Of a stretch of DNA of 64,000 bases, positions 10,301 to 17,916 are shown piece by piece. Under the pieces are notes generated by a model that did not search any database, was not told the origin of the DNA, and was given only the letters and a program-made list of their open reading frames with translations. Source of the stretch: JANMDN01 sp031376285 (GTDB lineage: Bacteria; Actinomycetota; Thermoleophilia; Miltoncostaeales; Miltoncostaeaceae). The translations under genes were made by a program, and so were the position numbers. The DNA lies in assembly GCA_031376285.1 (NCBI GenBank), contig JANMDN010000010.1, positions 69,631 to 133,630 on the forward strand, read 5' to 3'. Position 1 is the first letter of the stretch; every line of letters starts with the position of its first letter.

Positions 10301-10504
10301 CTGCGTGTCGAGCAGCGGATTCGCCTTCACTTGGACGGGTCTGGCCTGATTCGCGAGGCCATCGACGCGCACCGCGCGAACATCGCCGCGGAGACGCTCG
10401 CCGACGACCTGACCGTCAGCCACGGAGCGCCGTTTGCGGGAATCCATCGTGAGGAACACGTCCTCGACGGCGAACCGCTCGCGATCCGCATCGACGCGAG
10501 CTGA
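7367..10504 (+). CDS. ileS: Isoleucyl-tRNA synthetase, eukaryote-like (type 2)
   Basis: A 1045-residue class I synthetase that charges tRNA-Ile with isoleucine. The ATP-binding HIGH motif appears as the GSHH variant in GRPGSHHVLSRVFKD, and KMSKSRGN is intact. The CP1 editing domain includes WTTTPWTLPANQA. Length and the divergent HIGH motif place it with the eukaryote-like type 2 IleRS group also found in mycobacteria, a group known for intrinsic mupirocin tolerance. It lacks a clear C-terminal zinc finger of the E. coli type. It is translationally coupled to the HAD gene. Confidence 0.93.
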   Translation: MTERYRPVGPAADWLAMEERVLAFWRENDIFRRSVAAREGNDPYVFYEGPPTANGRPGSHHVLSRVFKDVFPRFQSMRGRHVDRRGGWDCHGLPVELEIEKQLGISGKPEIEAFGIAEFNARCRASVMTYLDEWERLTERIGFWIDTDRAYRTMDTPYIESVWWSLAQLFEKGLVYESDKVVPYCPRCGTALSSHEVAQGYKDVEDESAYVRFPLTEEPGTSLLVWTTTPWTLPANQAVAIHPTETYVVAVVDGERLIVAEALVGRALGEGAEIVEQRDPSTLVGLTYEPPFPFIDGAHRVVAADFVTSADGTGLVHIAPAFGADDLQVGRDHGFDAPNPVDRQGRFTDAVPLVEGVFVKDADATLVADLTERGRLFRSAAYHHSYPHCWRCQTPLLYYAKPSWYIRTTDVRERMMETNQAIGWNPDHIRDGRFGKWLEGNIDWAISRERYWGTPLPFWRCEPCEKVTVIGSFAELAECATSPLQEPFDPHRPFVDDIQITCECGGSASRVLEVLDVWYDSGAMPFAQEHHPFETDVVATKRYPADFICEAIDQTRGWFYSLLAEGVMLFDEAPYRNVVCLGFILDGEGQKMSKSRGNIIEPWTVLDRQGADAFRWYLLTAQSPWDSFRFSLEAVDEQLRFLFTLWNTYSFFVTYASLADGWDPSVGAPPRAERPVIDRWLASRVDATTALVTERLADYDATTAGRAIAALVDDLSNWYVRTGRRRFWRSSDGDDTKAAFATLHESLVRIATLLAPFCPFVAEEIYGNLVVGHDPSAPESVHMADWPAPTGTADVRLDVAMDAARAAVELGRSARTEAKIKNRQPLGEAVVACPPATAEGLAVLVDLISSELNVHSVRFVTDPSDLVSVSLKPNYRTLGPRFGKQMPLAAAAVADLPPAETVRTLDAGGQVVLMIAGTPEILASDDLLREVRPSEGYAVASDGPIAVGLSTEITAELRLEGLAREVVHAVQNARKAADLRVEQRIRLHLDGSGLIREAIDAHRANIAAETLADDLTVSHGAPFAGIHREEHVLDGEPLAIRIDAS

Positions 10505-10516
10505 GGGCGAACCGAC

Positions 10517-10930
10517 CTACACCGCCATTACCCTCACGAGCCCGCCGAGCGTCGAGAAGTCCCTCGGGTTTCGGGTAAACAGTGGGAGACCATGGGCGAG
10601 CGCCGTTGCGGCAATCATGAGGTCCACCGCACGCGCTCCTCTCGCCTTTCTTCCCGCGGACACCACGACCGCGTAGATCTGGCCGTACGCGCGAGCGGCG
10701 TCGTCGTCAAATGCCAGGGACGCGACCGTCGCCTCCACGAACTGGAGGCGACGAAGGCGGTGTGCCCGGTCCGTCCCACTCTTCGCCGCATGAGGTCCGG
10801 CCGAAAGTTCGGCGAGCGTTAGCGCGCTCACGGCATACTCGGCAGGGAGGGCATGATCTGCGATGACGTCGAGGTCGATGACCACAGACGTGTCGAGAAG
10901 TCCGCGCGGTTCGCGTGCAGCCTCAGGCAC
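10517..10930 (-). CDS. PIN-domain toxin (VapC family)
   Basis: A 137-residue PIN-domain ribonuclease toxin. The acidic residues appear in LLDTSVVIDLD near the N-terminus, LAELSAG, and ARAVDLMIAATALA, the usual Mg-binding set. It ends with FTRNPRDFSTL. The GTG start at 10930 overlaps the antitoxin stop by 8 bp. It lies convergent and only 12 bp from the ileS stop. It would cleave a specific RNA when free of antitoxin; the target is unknown. Confidence 0.85.
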   Translation of the reverse strand: MPEAAREPRGLLDTSVVIDLDVIADHALPAEYAVSALTLAELSAGPHAAKSGTDRAHRLRRLQFVEATVASLAFDDDAARAYGQIYAVVVSAGRKARGARAVDLMIAATALAHGLPLFTRNPRDFSTLGGLVRVMAV

Positions 10931-11177
10931 GTGGGGTTGGATCCTGGTCGACGAACGCGTCCAGGTCCTCTCGGAAGGTTCGGGAGTCACCGCCGCCGAT
11001 GCCGGCGAGAAGTGCCTTAAGGGTGCTCGTCCGCGCGAAGTTCGCTCGTTTGAGCGGCGTGAGTTCCCCAACAGGGACGCCATTGCGCGTTACGACAAAG
11101 CTCTCGCCTTGGTCGAGTGCCCGCATGATCTCTCCGCTCTGGTTGCGAAGCTCCCGTTGCGTAAGGAGTCGGCTCAC
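10923..11177 (-). CDS. Phd/YefM-type antitoxin
   Basis: An 84-residue antitoxin with the Phd fold start LLTQRELRNQSGEIMRALDQGES and VVTRNGVPVGELTPL. The C-terminal half would wrap the VapC toxin encoded immediately downstream. Start GTG 11177 lies 7 nt after a TACGCT box, so the message is probably leaderless. A perfect inverted repeat, CGTAGC-N6-GCTACG, overlaps that box and is the likely autoregulatory operator. The same operator logic recurs at the pair near 63 kb. Confidence 0.85.
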   Translation of the reverse strand: MSRLLTQRELRNQSGEIMRALDQGESFVVTRNGVPVGELTPLKRANFARTSTLKALLAGIGGGDSRTFREDLDAFVDQDPTPRA

Positions 11178-11186
11178 GCCGTGAAG

Positions 11187-11204
11187 CGTAGCACGCTCGC
11201 TACG
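11187..11204 (-). promoter_or_regulatory. Antitoxin promoter/operator palindrome
   Basis: A perfect inverted repeat CGTAGC-N6-GCTACG. Read on the minus strand, a TACGCT -10 box (11185-11190) overlaps its proximal arm and ends 7 nt before the GTG start at 11177. This is the classical position for TA autorepression. Confidence 0.65.
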
Positions 11205-11273
11205 ACACCCCGACGCGCACGGTGCCCTTCCTTTGGCAACCCACTCCGAACGTCGGGGTGCAGCTGGTGCTGC

Positions 11274-11279
11274 TATTAT
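11274..11279 (+). promoter_or_regulatory. -10 box for leaderless antitoxin transcript
   Basis: TATTAT ends exactly 6 nt before the GTG start at 11286. Transcription from this box would begin at or next to the start codon. No ribosome binding site is present. No convincing -35 hexamer is visible. Confidence 0.55.
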
Positions 11280-11285
11280 GCAGAC

Positions 11286-11525
11286 GTGCCCGCTGTGACG
11301 ATCCGCAACGTTCCTGAGCCCGTTCGCAATGAGCTTGCGGCGCGCGCGGCACGTGGAGGGAGATCCCTTCAGGAATACTTGCTCGTGGAACTCACAACCC
11401 TTGCAACACGTCCGACGGTTGAGCAGGTCGTTGACCGAGCGAGAGCACGCATCTCAGCGACAGGGACCGTCTTGTCGCGTGACCAAATCGTCGACCTCGT
11501 GAGAGCCGACCGCGACGTAGGGTGA
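11286..11525 (+). CDS. FitA-like ribbon-helix-helix antitoxin
   Basis: A 79-residue antitoxin. The N-terminus VTIRNVPEPVRNELAARAARGGRSLQEYLL is a typical FitA-like RHH DNA-binding domain; the rest binds the toxin. Its stop overlaps the GTG start of the downstream PIN toxin (GTGA). Start GTG 11286 is supported by a TATTAT box 6 nt upstream; GTG 11295 is an in-frame alternative. It is divergent from the neighbouring Phd/VapC pair, so two unrelated TA modules share one 108-bp intergenic region. Confidence 0.8.
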   Translation: MPAVTIRNVPEPVRNELAARAARGGRSLQEYLLVELTTLATRPTVEQVVDRARARISATGTVLSRDQIVDLVRADRDVG

Positions 11526-11926
11526 TCATCGTTGACGCCTCCGTCATCTTCGCTGCACTGACCGATGGAGGAACAGCGGGGGCCTGGGCATCCAGTGCGC
11601 TCGGTATCGGAGATCTCGCCGCGCCAGAGATTCTTGGAGCGGAGGTCACAAACGCCCTTCGTCGGGCCGAGCGACTCGGTCTCGTTGACCCGACCACCGC
11701 GACGCTTGCCTTCCGAGACCTTTGTGATCTTCCGGTGCGGCACTTCCCATTCGAACCGTTCGCGCTCCGAGTCTGGGATCTCCGGACGAACTTCAGCGCC
11801 TACGACGCATGGTATGTCGCACTTGCGGAGGCGCTCGACTCACCGCTCCTGACGCTTGATCAGCGGATGGCACGAGCGGTTGCTCAGCAGACGAAGGTTG
11901 ATGTTCGCACCACGCCAGTCAGCTGA
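11522..11926 (+). CDS. PIN-domain toxin (VapC family)
   Basis: A 134-residue PIN nuclease. Motifs are IIVDASVIFAAL (first Asp), PEILGAEVTNALRR (Glu), and FSAYDAWYVALAEAL (third acidic site), followed by LLTLDQRMARAV. The GTG start overlaps the antitoxin stop. This is the cognate toxin of the RHH antitoxin just upstream. Confidence 0.87.
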   Translation: MIIVDASVIFAALTDGGTAGAWASSALGIGDLAAPEILGAEVTNALRRAERLGLVDPTTATLAFRDLCDLPVRHFPFEPFALRVWDLRTNFSAYDAWYVALAEALDSPLLTLDQRMARAVAQQTKVDVRTTPVS

Positions 11927-11937
11927 GACCATTTTTG

Positions 11938-12192
11938 TCAGTCGCCCGCGCCGCCGAGCCCGCGCAAGTAAAGATCCTCGACCTTCGTTCTGGCCCATGG
12001 GGTCTTTCGTAGGAACTTCAAGCTCGACGCGATGCTCGGATCCGACGTGAAGCACTTGATGTTGATCCGCGCACCGAGTTCAGGCCACCCGTGGCGCGCC
12101 ACCAGCTCGGTGAGCACGGCCTCGAGGGTAACCCCGTGGAGCGGGTCGCTCGGTCGAGGTTTCGGCCCGGGAGGTGGTACGTCGATCATCAT
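11938..12192 (-). CDS. VF530 / DUF2132 family protein
   Basis: An 84-residue protein matching the DUF2132 (VF530) family over nearly its whole length: DPLHGVTLEAVLTELV, HGWPELG, then SDPSIASSLKFLRKTPWAR and VEDLYL. Members are small proteins of unknown role; a DNA-binding function has been suggested from structure. The tail is glycine-rich. Start ATG 12192 has ATG 12189 as neighbour. It converges on the VapC gene with an 11-bp gap. Confidence 0.85.
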   Translation of the reverse strand: MMIDVPPPGPKPRPSDPLHGVTLEAVLTELVARHGWPELGARINIKCFTSDPSIASSLKFLRKTPWARTKVEDLYLRGLGGAGD

Positions 12193-12228
12193 GTCTGCAG
12201 GGCTACCGAGGCGCGTCGCGCCACCGAT

Positions 12229-12501
12229 CTACATGTTGCCGGTTCGTCCCCAGGTGCTGCTGCGCCGACCCGTGAGGTAGTCGGTGTCGGCCCGCAGGCG
12301 CCGCCATACGAGGTCCGGTTCGATGCCGAGCTTCTCGATGATGCCGTCGAGCTGTCGGACCATCTGCGGCTCGTCGAGGCGCAGGCCGCACAGGTCACCA
12401 TCGGCGTAGAGGAGCTTCACGCCGGGCTCGCCCTCCATGTCGTCAGAGCGCATGTCGGCAAACGGCTGGATGTTCTTCAGGCTGAAGTAGATGGCTGGCA
12501 C
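12229..12501 (-). CDS. Hypothetical protein, last gene of transpeptidase-thioredoxin operon
   Basis: A 90-residue protein that I do not recognise. It opens VPAIYFSLKNIQPFADMR and has an acidic middle with LLYADGDLCGLRLDEP, followed by helical RQLDGIIEKLG. The GTG start at 12501 lies 4 bp after the thioredoxin stop, so it is co-transcribed. No membrane segment or cofactor motif is seen. It may act with thioredoxin, but nothing in the sequence shows this. Confidence 0.6.
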   Translation of the reverse strand: MPAIYFSLKNIQPFADMRSDDMEGEPGVKLLYADGDLCGLRLDEPQMVRQLDGIIEKLGIEPDLVWRRLRADTDYLTGRRSSTWGRTGNM

Positions 12502-12505
12502 GCGG

Positions 12506-12838
12506 TCACGTCTCCGAGAGGTGGGGCAGGACGGTGGTTTCGATCTTGCTGGGCTTCTGCAGGCCGACGATCCGTTCAACGGGAGCGCCGTCCTTGAAGA
12601 GCATCAGTGTCGGGATCGACAGCACGCTGTAGCGCGCCGCGACCGACGGATGCTGGTCAATGTCCAGCGTACCGACTGTCAGGCGGCCGGCGTAGCGATC
12701 GCCGAGGTCCTCGACGATCGGCCCGATCTTCTTGCAGGGCACGCACCATGGCGCCCAGAAGTCGACAAGGACCGGGGTCTCGGACTGGAGCACATCGCGA
12801 TCCCAACCCTCGCCGTCGAGCGCGTGGGCGCCACTCAC
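12506..12838 (-). CDS. trxA: Thioredoxin
   Basis: A 110-residue thioredoxin. The active site is WAPWCVPCKK, a CVPC variant of the usual CGPC. The cis-proline motif SIPTLMLF and the buried acid region VDFWA are present. It reduces protein disulfides in the cytosol. Start GTG 12838 overlaps the stop of the L,D-transpeptidase gene (GTGA). The CVPC active site may shift its redox potential relative to housekeeping TrxA. Pairing with a wall-crosslinking cysteine enzyme is suggestive but not proof of a link. Confidence 0.87.
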   Translation of the reverse strand: MSGAHALDGEGWDRDVLQSETPVLVDFWAPWCVPCKKIGPIVEDLGDRYAGRLTVGTLDIDQHPSVAARYSVLSIPTLMLFKDGAPVERIVGLQKPSKIETTVLPHLSET

Positions 12839-14421
12839 GCGACGAACTGGACGGGCATCCCGAGGGCAACGTCCTCGTACAGCAACTCGACATCCTTGAT
12901 GTGCATCCGAATGCACCCGTGGCTCGCGGCGGTCCCGATCGAGTAGTCGGCGTAGGTCCCGTGGATCCCGACCGCGTCAGCTGACGTGCCAATCCAGCGG
13001 GTGCCGAGAGGGTTCCCTGGGCCGGGTGGAATCGGGCCGAGCCCCTTCGCCCATGGTGAGTTCGGGGGCTTCCACGTCGGGTCGACCTCCTTCTGGATGA
13101 CCGTGTACTTCCCGACCGGCGTTGGATAGGCGGCCTGCCCGACTGCAACCCGGTAGGTCTTCGCAACCAGGCCGTTGCGGTAGAGCCGCAGCTTGCGCTG
13201 ACTGAGGTCGACCACGATGCGTCCGATCATTTTCCGGAGCATCGGCTCCTCGACCTCACCCGTCACGCGCAGGTCGAACCGGCGCTGGTAGCCGCGCACC
13301 GCCCTGAGCGTCTTCGCGTCGAACTTACCGTTCAGCTTGCCCTTGCGGTAGAGGCCGGCCTCCTTGAGGCGAACCTGCAGCGCCTTGATGTCGCCGCCGC
13401 GGGCGCCGATCATGATCGGCCGCGCACCGAACTCGTCGGTCGAGTCGACGATGGTTCCGAGCTTCTTGCTACCACGGTTGCCGGCCCCGTCTGAGGCCCA
13501 GACTGAGATCCGGTTGCGCCCTTCGGCCAGCGGAGGCAAGGTGAGCTTGAAGCGGTTTCCCGTGATCGCGAGACTCGTCGCGCCAGCGAGCGGCACTTCG
13601 TCTGCGGTCTGCGTTCCGGCGATCGCCACCGCGCTCGCGCCGGCGACATCGGCCACCCGGGTGCCGTTGACGAGGCCACCGAAGTTGAGCGCACGGGGCG
13701 ATTCGCCGATGACTCGGCCGGTGATGACCGGAGTGTTCGACTTCAGGATCCCGCCGGGGACCGGATCGATCACGACCCGCGGCGCGACCGTGTCGATCCC
13801 CAGGCGCCGTGTCACGACGGTCGCGTTCCCGGCGCGGTCACGGGCGGCGAGGCGCAGGGTGTTCGGCCCCTCGCGCATCTGGGCCGCCAGGCGCCAGGCG
13901 CCCGCGGCGTCCGCCACGACCTCGGCCTGGTTCGCGCCCCACGAGGCGGCGATCGCCGCACCCGGTTCCGCCACCCCGGCGACCTCGACCGCCCGACGGT
14001 TCAGGAGGGGCGCCGAGGGTGACTTGAGCGCCAGCTTCGGGACGGCGGTGTCGACCTCGAACGCCCACTGCTTGAGGATCGTCCGGGAGATGAGCCCGTC
14101 GCTTGCAAAGCGCACCTCGGCCACGTGCGGACCATCGGCGAGCTTCGGGGCTCTCGCGACGAGTCGTCCCGCCGCGACGCGCACCGACGACGTGATGTCC
14201 TTGCCGTCGAGAACCACGCGGAGGTTCTTCAGCGACCCGGCGTTCTCGAAGGCCACAGAGATCGGCGCCTTGGCTGAGGAAATCGCTGAGGTTGGCGCGG
14301 GGGAGGCACCCGTTATCTGGGCGCGGTTGAGGTAGCCGAGCGTGCCGAGAACACCGGCGGCACTCACCGCGGCAATGCCGCTACAGGTCGCCACGTACAT
14401 CCCGTGCCGAGAGTCCAGCAT
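12835..14421 (-). CDS. L,D-transpeptidase with Ig-like and peptidoglycan-binding domains
   Basis: A 528-residue exported wall enzyme. After a short N-terminus there is one hydrophobic segment (about residues 8-30, VATCSGIAAVSAAGVLGTLGY), then a long beta-rich region with several Ig/bacterial-surface-like repeats, a PGB_1-type domain near residues 325-380 (DIKALQVRLKEAGLY), and a C-terminal YkuD catalytic domain. The nucleophile is C503 in SHGCIRMH. It forms 3-3 peptidoglycan crosslinks outside the membrane. Start ATG 14421 was chosen because it just precedes the membrane segment. It heads an operon with thioredoxin and a small protein. Confidence 0.88.
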   Translation of the reverse strand: MLDSRHGMYVATCSGIAAVSAAGVLGTLGYLNRAQITGASPAPTSAISSAKAPISVAFENAGSLKNLRVVLDGKDITSSVRVAAGRLVARAPKLADGPHVAEVRFASDGLISRTILKQWAFEVDTAVPKLALKSPSAPLLNRRAVEVAGVAEPGAAIAASWGANQAEVVADAAGAWRLAAQMREGPNTLRLAARDRAGNATVVTRRLGIDTVAPRVVIDPVPGGILKSNTPVITGRVIGESPRALNFGGLVNGTRVADVAGASAVAIAGTQTADEVPLAGATSLAITGNRFKLTLPPLAEGRNRISVWASDGAGNRGSKKLGTIVDSTDEFGARPIMIGARGGDIKALQVRLKEAGLYRKGKLNGKFDAKTLRAVRGYQRRFDLRVTGEVEEPMLRKMIGRIVVDLSQRKLRLYRNGLVAKTYRVAVGQAAYPTPVGKYTVIQKEVDPTWKPPNSPWAKGLGPIPPGPGNPLGTRWIGTSADAVGIHGTYADYSIGTAASHGCIRMHIKDVELLYEDVALGMPVQFVA

Positions 14422-14588
14422 CTCCACCGTCTTTCGCGCTTGCCGAGCCGGCTCGGGGTGCCGACATGCCCGACCGGGATCGTAACGCTCATCCCGGATC
14501 TCCTCAACGCTGTTCGGTGCCAGAGCGACGGTTCCTTTTCGCCAGCACGTGCGGTTCGACGCTCGGGGTCGAGGCGTATCGTGGCGCG

Positions 14589-16277
14589 GTGACCGACCTC
14601 CCGACCAATGGCGAGCTGGCGGCGGACTTCCAGCTCCTCGGCGACCTTCTCCAAATTGACGGCGCCGACCGCCATCGGGTGCTCGCATATCACCGTGGCG
14701 CGGCCCGCATCCGTGCCACGAACGAGTCGGTCGCGGCCATGGCTGTCGCGGGTCGAGCCACCGATCTGCCCGACATCGGGGCGACCCTTCAATCGAAGAT
14801 GGTCGAGCGCTGCGAGACCGGGCAGATCAGCGCGCTCGCCAAGCTGACCGAGCGCCTCCCGGCGGGCCTTGCCGACCTCTCCCGGATCGAGGGCCTCGGG
14901 CCGAAGCGGGCGCGCGCGATCTGGGAGCACATCGGCGTCTCGGACCTCACCGATCTCGCCGCGGCGGCCGAGGATGGTCGCCTGGCAACGGTCCCCGGGG
15001 TCGGTCCGAAGCTCGTCGCGGTTGTTACCGAGCAGGCGGCCGCGCCCGAGGCTGGTGAGCGCCGCACGCTCCTTGCGCTGGCGGTGCCGCTTGCGGAGTC
15101 GTTTCTCGAAACGCTTCGAGCGACCCCGGGAGTCGTGGCTGCCGACGTTGCGGGCAGTCTCCGCCGCGGCCGCGAGACGATCGGCGATGTCGACATCATC
15201 GTCGCGACGACCGACCCGGATGGTGCCGCGGAGGCATTCGTCGCCCACCCTGCCGTTGCCCGCGTCACCGTCCGTGGCCCGAGCAAGACGGCCGTCGTCA
15301 CCCAGAACGGGTTGAAGGTCGAGCTGCGCGTCGGCCCGCCCGAGAGCTACGGGAACATGCTCCAGCACTGCACCGGCTCGAAGGCGCACAACATCCGTAT
15401 CCGCGAGCGGGCGGTCGCGGCGGGGATGTCGGTGTCCGAGCATGGCCTCACTGGTGCCGACGGTGCCGTCACGACGCACGCGAACGAGGCCGACCTGTAC
15501 GGGGCGCTTGGCCTCCCATGGATTCCTCCGGAGCTACGAGAGGACCTTGGCGAGCTGGACGCGCCGGTGCCTGACCTCGTGACCCTCGCTGACATTCGCG
15601 GTGACCTCCACTGCCATAGCGACTGGTCAGATGGTCGGGCGACGATCGAGGAGATGGCCGCGGCGGCCGCGGCGCGCGGCTACGCCTACCTCGGGGTGAC
15701 CGACCATTCGCACAGTCTGGCGATGGTCGGCGGCCTCGACCCGGAGCGTGCGAAACGTCAATGGGAGGTCATCGACGGCCTGAATGATCGAGGGGATCTG
15801 GGGGTGCGTCTCCTCAAAGGCGTCGAGCTGGAAATCCTGACCGACGGCAGGCTCGACTTTGACGACGAACTCCTGGCGGGTTTCGATGTGGTCGTGGCGA
15901 GCATCCATTCGGGCTTTCGCCAGACGCCGAGGGAGGTCACCGCCCGCCTGCTCGCGGCGATCGAGAACGAACACGTCGACATCATCGGCCACCCGACGGG
16001 CCGTCGAATCGGCCGCCGCCCACCGCTCGTGTTCGACACGGAACGAGTGTTTGCGAGGGCCGCGCAGACGGGGACGCTGATGGAGATCAACGGCTCGGGG
16101 GAGCGCCTGGACCTGAACGATCAGATGGCGAGAGAGGCGAAAGCGGCAGGCTGCCGGTTCGTGATCTCCTCAGACGCCCACCACCCCGGTGGCCTTGCGA
16201 GCATGCGATTGGGGGTGATGACCGCGCGCCGCGCGGGTCTCGTCGCCGCGGACGTCGGGAACTGCGGTGAGCGGTAA
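14589..16277 (+). CDS. polX: DNA polymerase X family protein with PHP domain
   Basis: A 562-residue PolX-type repair polymerase. The N-terminal helix-hairpin-helix modules (LSRIEGLGPKRARAIWE, TVPGVGPKLVAVV) precede the nucleotidyl-transferase core with GDVDIIVATTD and its catalytic aspartates. The C-terminal PHP phosphoesterase begins near H341 in DLHCHSDWSDG and includes ASIHSGF, IIGHPTGR and ISSDAHHPGG. Family members fill short gaps and carry 3'-5' exonuclease or phosphoesterase activity. GTG 14589 gives the standard start. It is divergent from the transpeptidase operon. Confidence 0.9.
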   Translation: MTDLPTNGELAADFQLLGDLLQIDGADRHRVLAYHRGAARIRATNESVAAMAVAGRATDLPDIGATLQSKMVERCETGQISALAKLTERLPAGLADLSRIEGLGPKRARAIWEHIGVSDLTDLAAAAEDGRLATVPGVGPKLVAVVTEQAAAPEAGERRTLLALAVPLAESFLETLRATPGVVAADVAGSLRRGRETIGDVDIIVATTDPDGAAEAFVAHPAVARVTVRGPSKTAVVTQNGLKVELRVGPPESYGNMLQHCTGSKAHNIRIRERAVAAGMSVSEHGLTGADGAVTTHANEADLYGALGLPWIPPELREDLGELDAPVPDLVTLADIRGDLHCHSDWSDGRATIEEMAAAAAARGYAYLGVTDHSHSLAMVGGLDPERAKRQWEVIDGLNDRGDLGVRLLKGVELEILTDGRLDFDDELLAGFDVVVASIHSGFRQTPREVTARLLAAIENEHVDIIGHPTGRRIGRRPPLVFDTERVFARAAQTGTLMEINGSGERLDLNDQMAREAKAAGCRFVISSDAHHPGGLASMRLGVMTARRAGLVAADVGNCGER

Positions 16278-16280
16278 GTC

Positions 16281-16682
16281 CTACTTGCCCGTCAGTGGGA
16301 CGAGTACAAGGTCAGTTTTTGCGAAGTTGTTCCCGGTGCAAAGAAGCGGGCGCCCCGAATGTCGCGCGATGGCATAGGTCAAGCAGTCGCCGAAGTTTAA
16401 TGCCGCTGGATGGCGACCCTTGCCGAACTGGAGAAACGCATCCGCCGCGCGACGCCAATGAGCGTCATCAAACGCGATCACCGAAACGGCGACGTCCTCC
16501 AGAAACCGAGCGAGAAGGGCTCGCCCCGGAAGACCGAGTCGCGCCGTGAGAACAATGGCGGTCTCGGTGAGTGTGGGGGCACCGACAGAGACCTCAGCAG
16601 CATTCGTCACGGCGCGGACGAGTGGCCCGTAGCCCTCCTCTCGAAGGAGAATCGCCACGACGGCCGAGCTATCGAGGATCAC
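16281..16682 (-). CDS. vapC: PIN-domain toxin (VapC)
   Basis: A 133-residue VapC ribonuclease. MILDSSAVVAIL carries the first aspartate, PTLTETAIVL the glutamate, and LNFGDCLTYAIAR the third acidic site, ending LLCTGNNFAKTDL, a very typical VapC C-terminus. The start overlaps the antitoxin stop by 4 bp. It is tail-to-tail with polX, 3 bp from its stop. Confidence 0.92.
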   Translation of the reverse strand: MILDSSAVVAILLREEGYGPLVRAVTNAAEVSVGAPTLTETAIVLTARLGLPGRALLARFLEDVAVSVIAFDDAHWRRAADAFLQFGKGRHPAALNFGDCLTYAIARHSGRPLLCTGNNFAKTDLVLVPLTGK

Positions 16683-16951
16683 ACGCCGTCTGGGCCGTAG
16701 CCAAGGATTTCCTCGCGCTCGGTCTTGCTGAGGCTCGTTCCCAATACCTCCGGAGGTACCAGAGGCCAGATTTCAGTCTCAAGTGTTCGCAGAAGCCTTG
16801 CGGCCCGGTCGTCAGCGGTCGCCGCGCCCACCAATCTCACCCGTCGCTCCTCAAGTGCCACCTTCACCGCTCGCGTCTTGGTCTCGCCGGTCAGGGCTGC
16901 CACTTCGCCGGCAAGTGCCTCCGTCGCGGGATCTTTGAGGTTGAGCGCCAT
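16679..16951 (-). CDS. vapB: VapB-type antitoxin
   Basis: A 90-residue antitoxin with the standard VapB N-terminus MALNLKDPATEALAGEVAALTGETKTRAV, a transcription-factor domain that autoregulates the operon, and a C-terminal toxin-binding part ending ILGYGPDGV. Start ATG 16951 is favoured over the upstream in-frame ATG because a TATGAT box sits 6 nt before it and a palindrome lies just beyond. Confidence 0.9.
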   Translation of the reverse strand: MALNLKDPATEALAGEVAALTGETKTRAVKVALEERRVRLVGAATADDRAARLLRTLETEIWPLVPPEVLGTSLSKTEREEILGYGPDGV

Positions 16952-16957
16952 GGTGTA

Positions 16958-16975
16958 ATCATACCATTGATGGTA
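16958..16975 (-). promoter_or_regulatory. vapBC promoter and operator
   Basis: On the minus strand a TATGAT -10 box (16958-16963) ends 6 nt before the vapB ATG, so the transcript should be leaderless. A perfect inverted repeat TACCAT-TG-ATGGTA (16962-16975) overlaps the box and is a candidate VapB operator. Confidence 0.6.
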
Positions 16976-17087
16976 GAAAACCACCACCCGAACTCGCCGA
17001 CATCGTTGCTCGAATGGCTGGACACGGACGTGATGAGACGCACATCACGGAAATCCACCGGAATAGTTCGCCGGCTCGCCCCCGAGG

Positions 17088-17912
17088 TCAGTTCGCCCCA
17101 CGCGATGTTGACTCGGCAAGCAGCTCAAGCAGCTCCAACACGCCCGGCGGGCCGTCGACGCTGGCGTCGGAGGCATTCCGCACCGACTTGGCGGTCTCGT
17201 CGCTTCCCGCAAGGATGCAGGCCACATGTTCGAGTTCCCCGACCTGGCGCATGTCGCGAAGCGCCGACCACGCGTCGACGTCGGTTCGGTCGTCCCCCAC
17301 GTAGATCGCGTGGCGCAGATCGCTCGGCGCGAGCAGTGCGCGAACCGCGGTCGCCTTCGTGATGTCCACCGGCGGCAGCACCTCCAGGATTCGCCGGCCC
17401 CAGCCGGTCTTCAGGCCGCCCTTGCGCGCCGCGGGCCGAACAACCTCGTCAAGGAACTTCCGCGCCTGGTCGGTGTCCAGGGCGGTGCGGTAGTGAAAGC
17501 TCAAGCTCACGCGCTTGTCCTCGATCCAGATTCCTCGCTCCTCGAGGGTCCGCTTCGGCCAGCGACCGGCGAACTCGCGAATCGCCTCCTGGTAGGCCAC
17601 GACCGTCTCGGGGATCTCCAGACGGCCGGCCGGCCGGCGGATCTCCATACCGTGGTTTCCCGAATAGCCGCACCCGGGAACCGAGACGATCCGCTCGAGC
17701 TGATCGAGGCCTCGCCCGCTCACGAATCCGAGGAGCGCGTAACGGCCTCGGAGCTCTTCGAGCAGCGGTCGCGCTCCGTCGATGAGCTTCGCGTCGCGCG
17801 GATGGGCGACAATCGGGGCGAGCGTCCCATCGACGTCAAACAGGAGCGCGCTTGCGTTCGGCGCGTCGACGAGTGGGGAGACAAGGCGCGCCACGCCGTC
17901 GGGAACGGTCAC
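17088..17912 (-). CDS. otsB: Trehalose-6-phosphate phosphatase
   Basis: A 274-residue HAD phosphatase that removes phosphate from trehalose 6-phosphate, giving trehalose. Motif I is LLFDVDGTLAP (D26, D28), motif II is GFVSGRGLDQL, and the substrate cap includes GNHGMEIR. Motif IV is YVGDDRTDVDAW. The product is a compatible solute and osmotic or desiccation protectant. OtsA is not in the window. The GTG start at 17912 lies 4 bp from the divergent start of the TauE-like gene; GTG 17894 is a shorter alternative. Confidence 0.87.
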   Translation of the reverse strand: MTVPDGVARLVSPLVDAPNASALLFDVDGTLAPIVAHPRDAKLIDGARPLLEELRGRYALLGFVSGRGLDQLERIVSVPGCGYSGNHGMEIRRPAGRLEIPETVVAYQEAIREFAGRWPKRTLEERGIWIEDKRVSLSFHYRTALDTDQARKFLDEVVRPAARKGGLKTGWGRRILEVLPPVDITKATAVRALLAPSDLRHAIYVGDDRTDVDAWSALRDMRQVGELEHVACILAGSDETAKSVRNASDASVDGPPGVLELLELLAESTSRGAN

Positions 17913-17916
17913 GACC

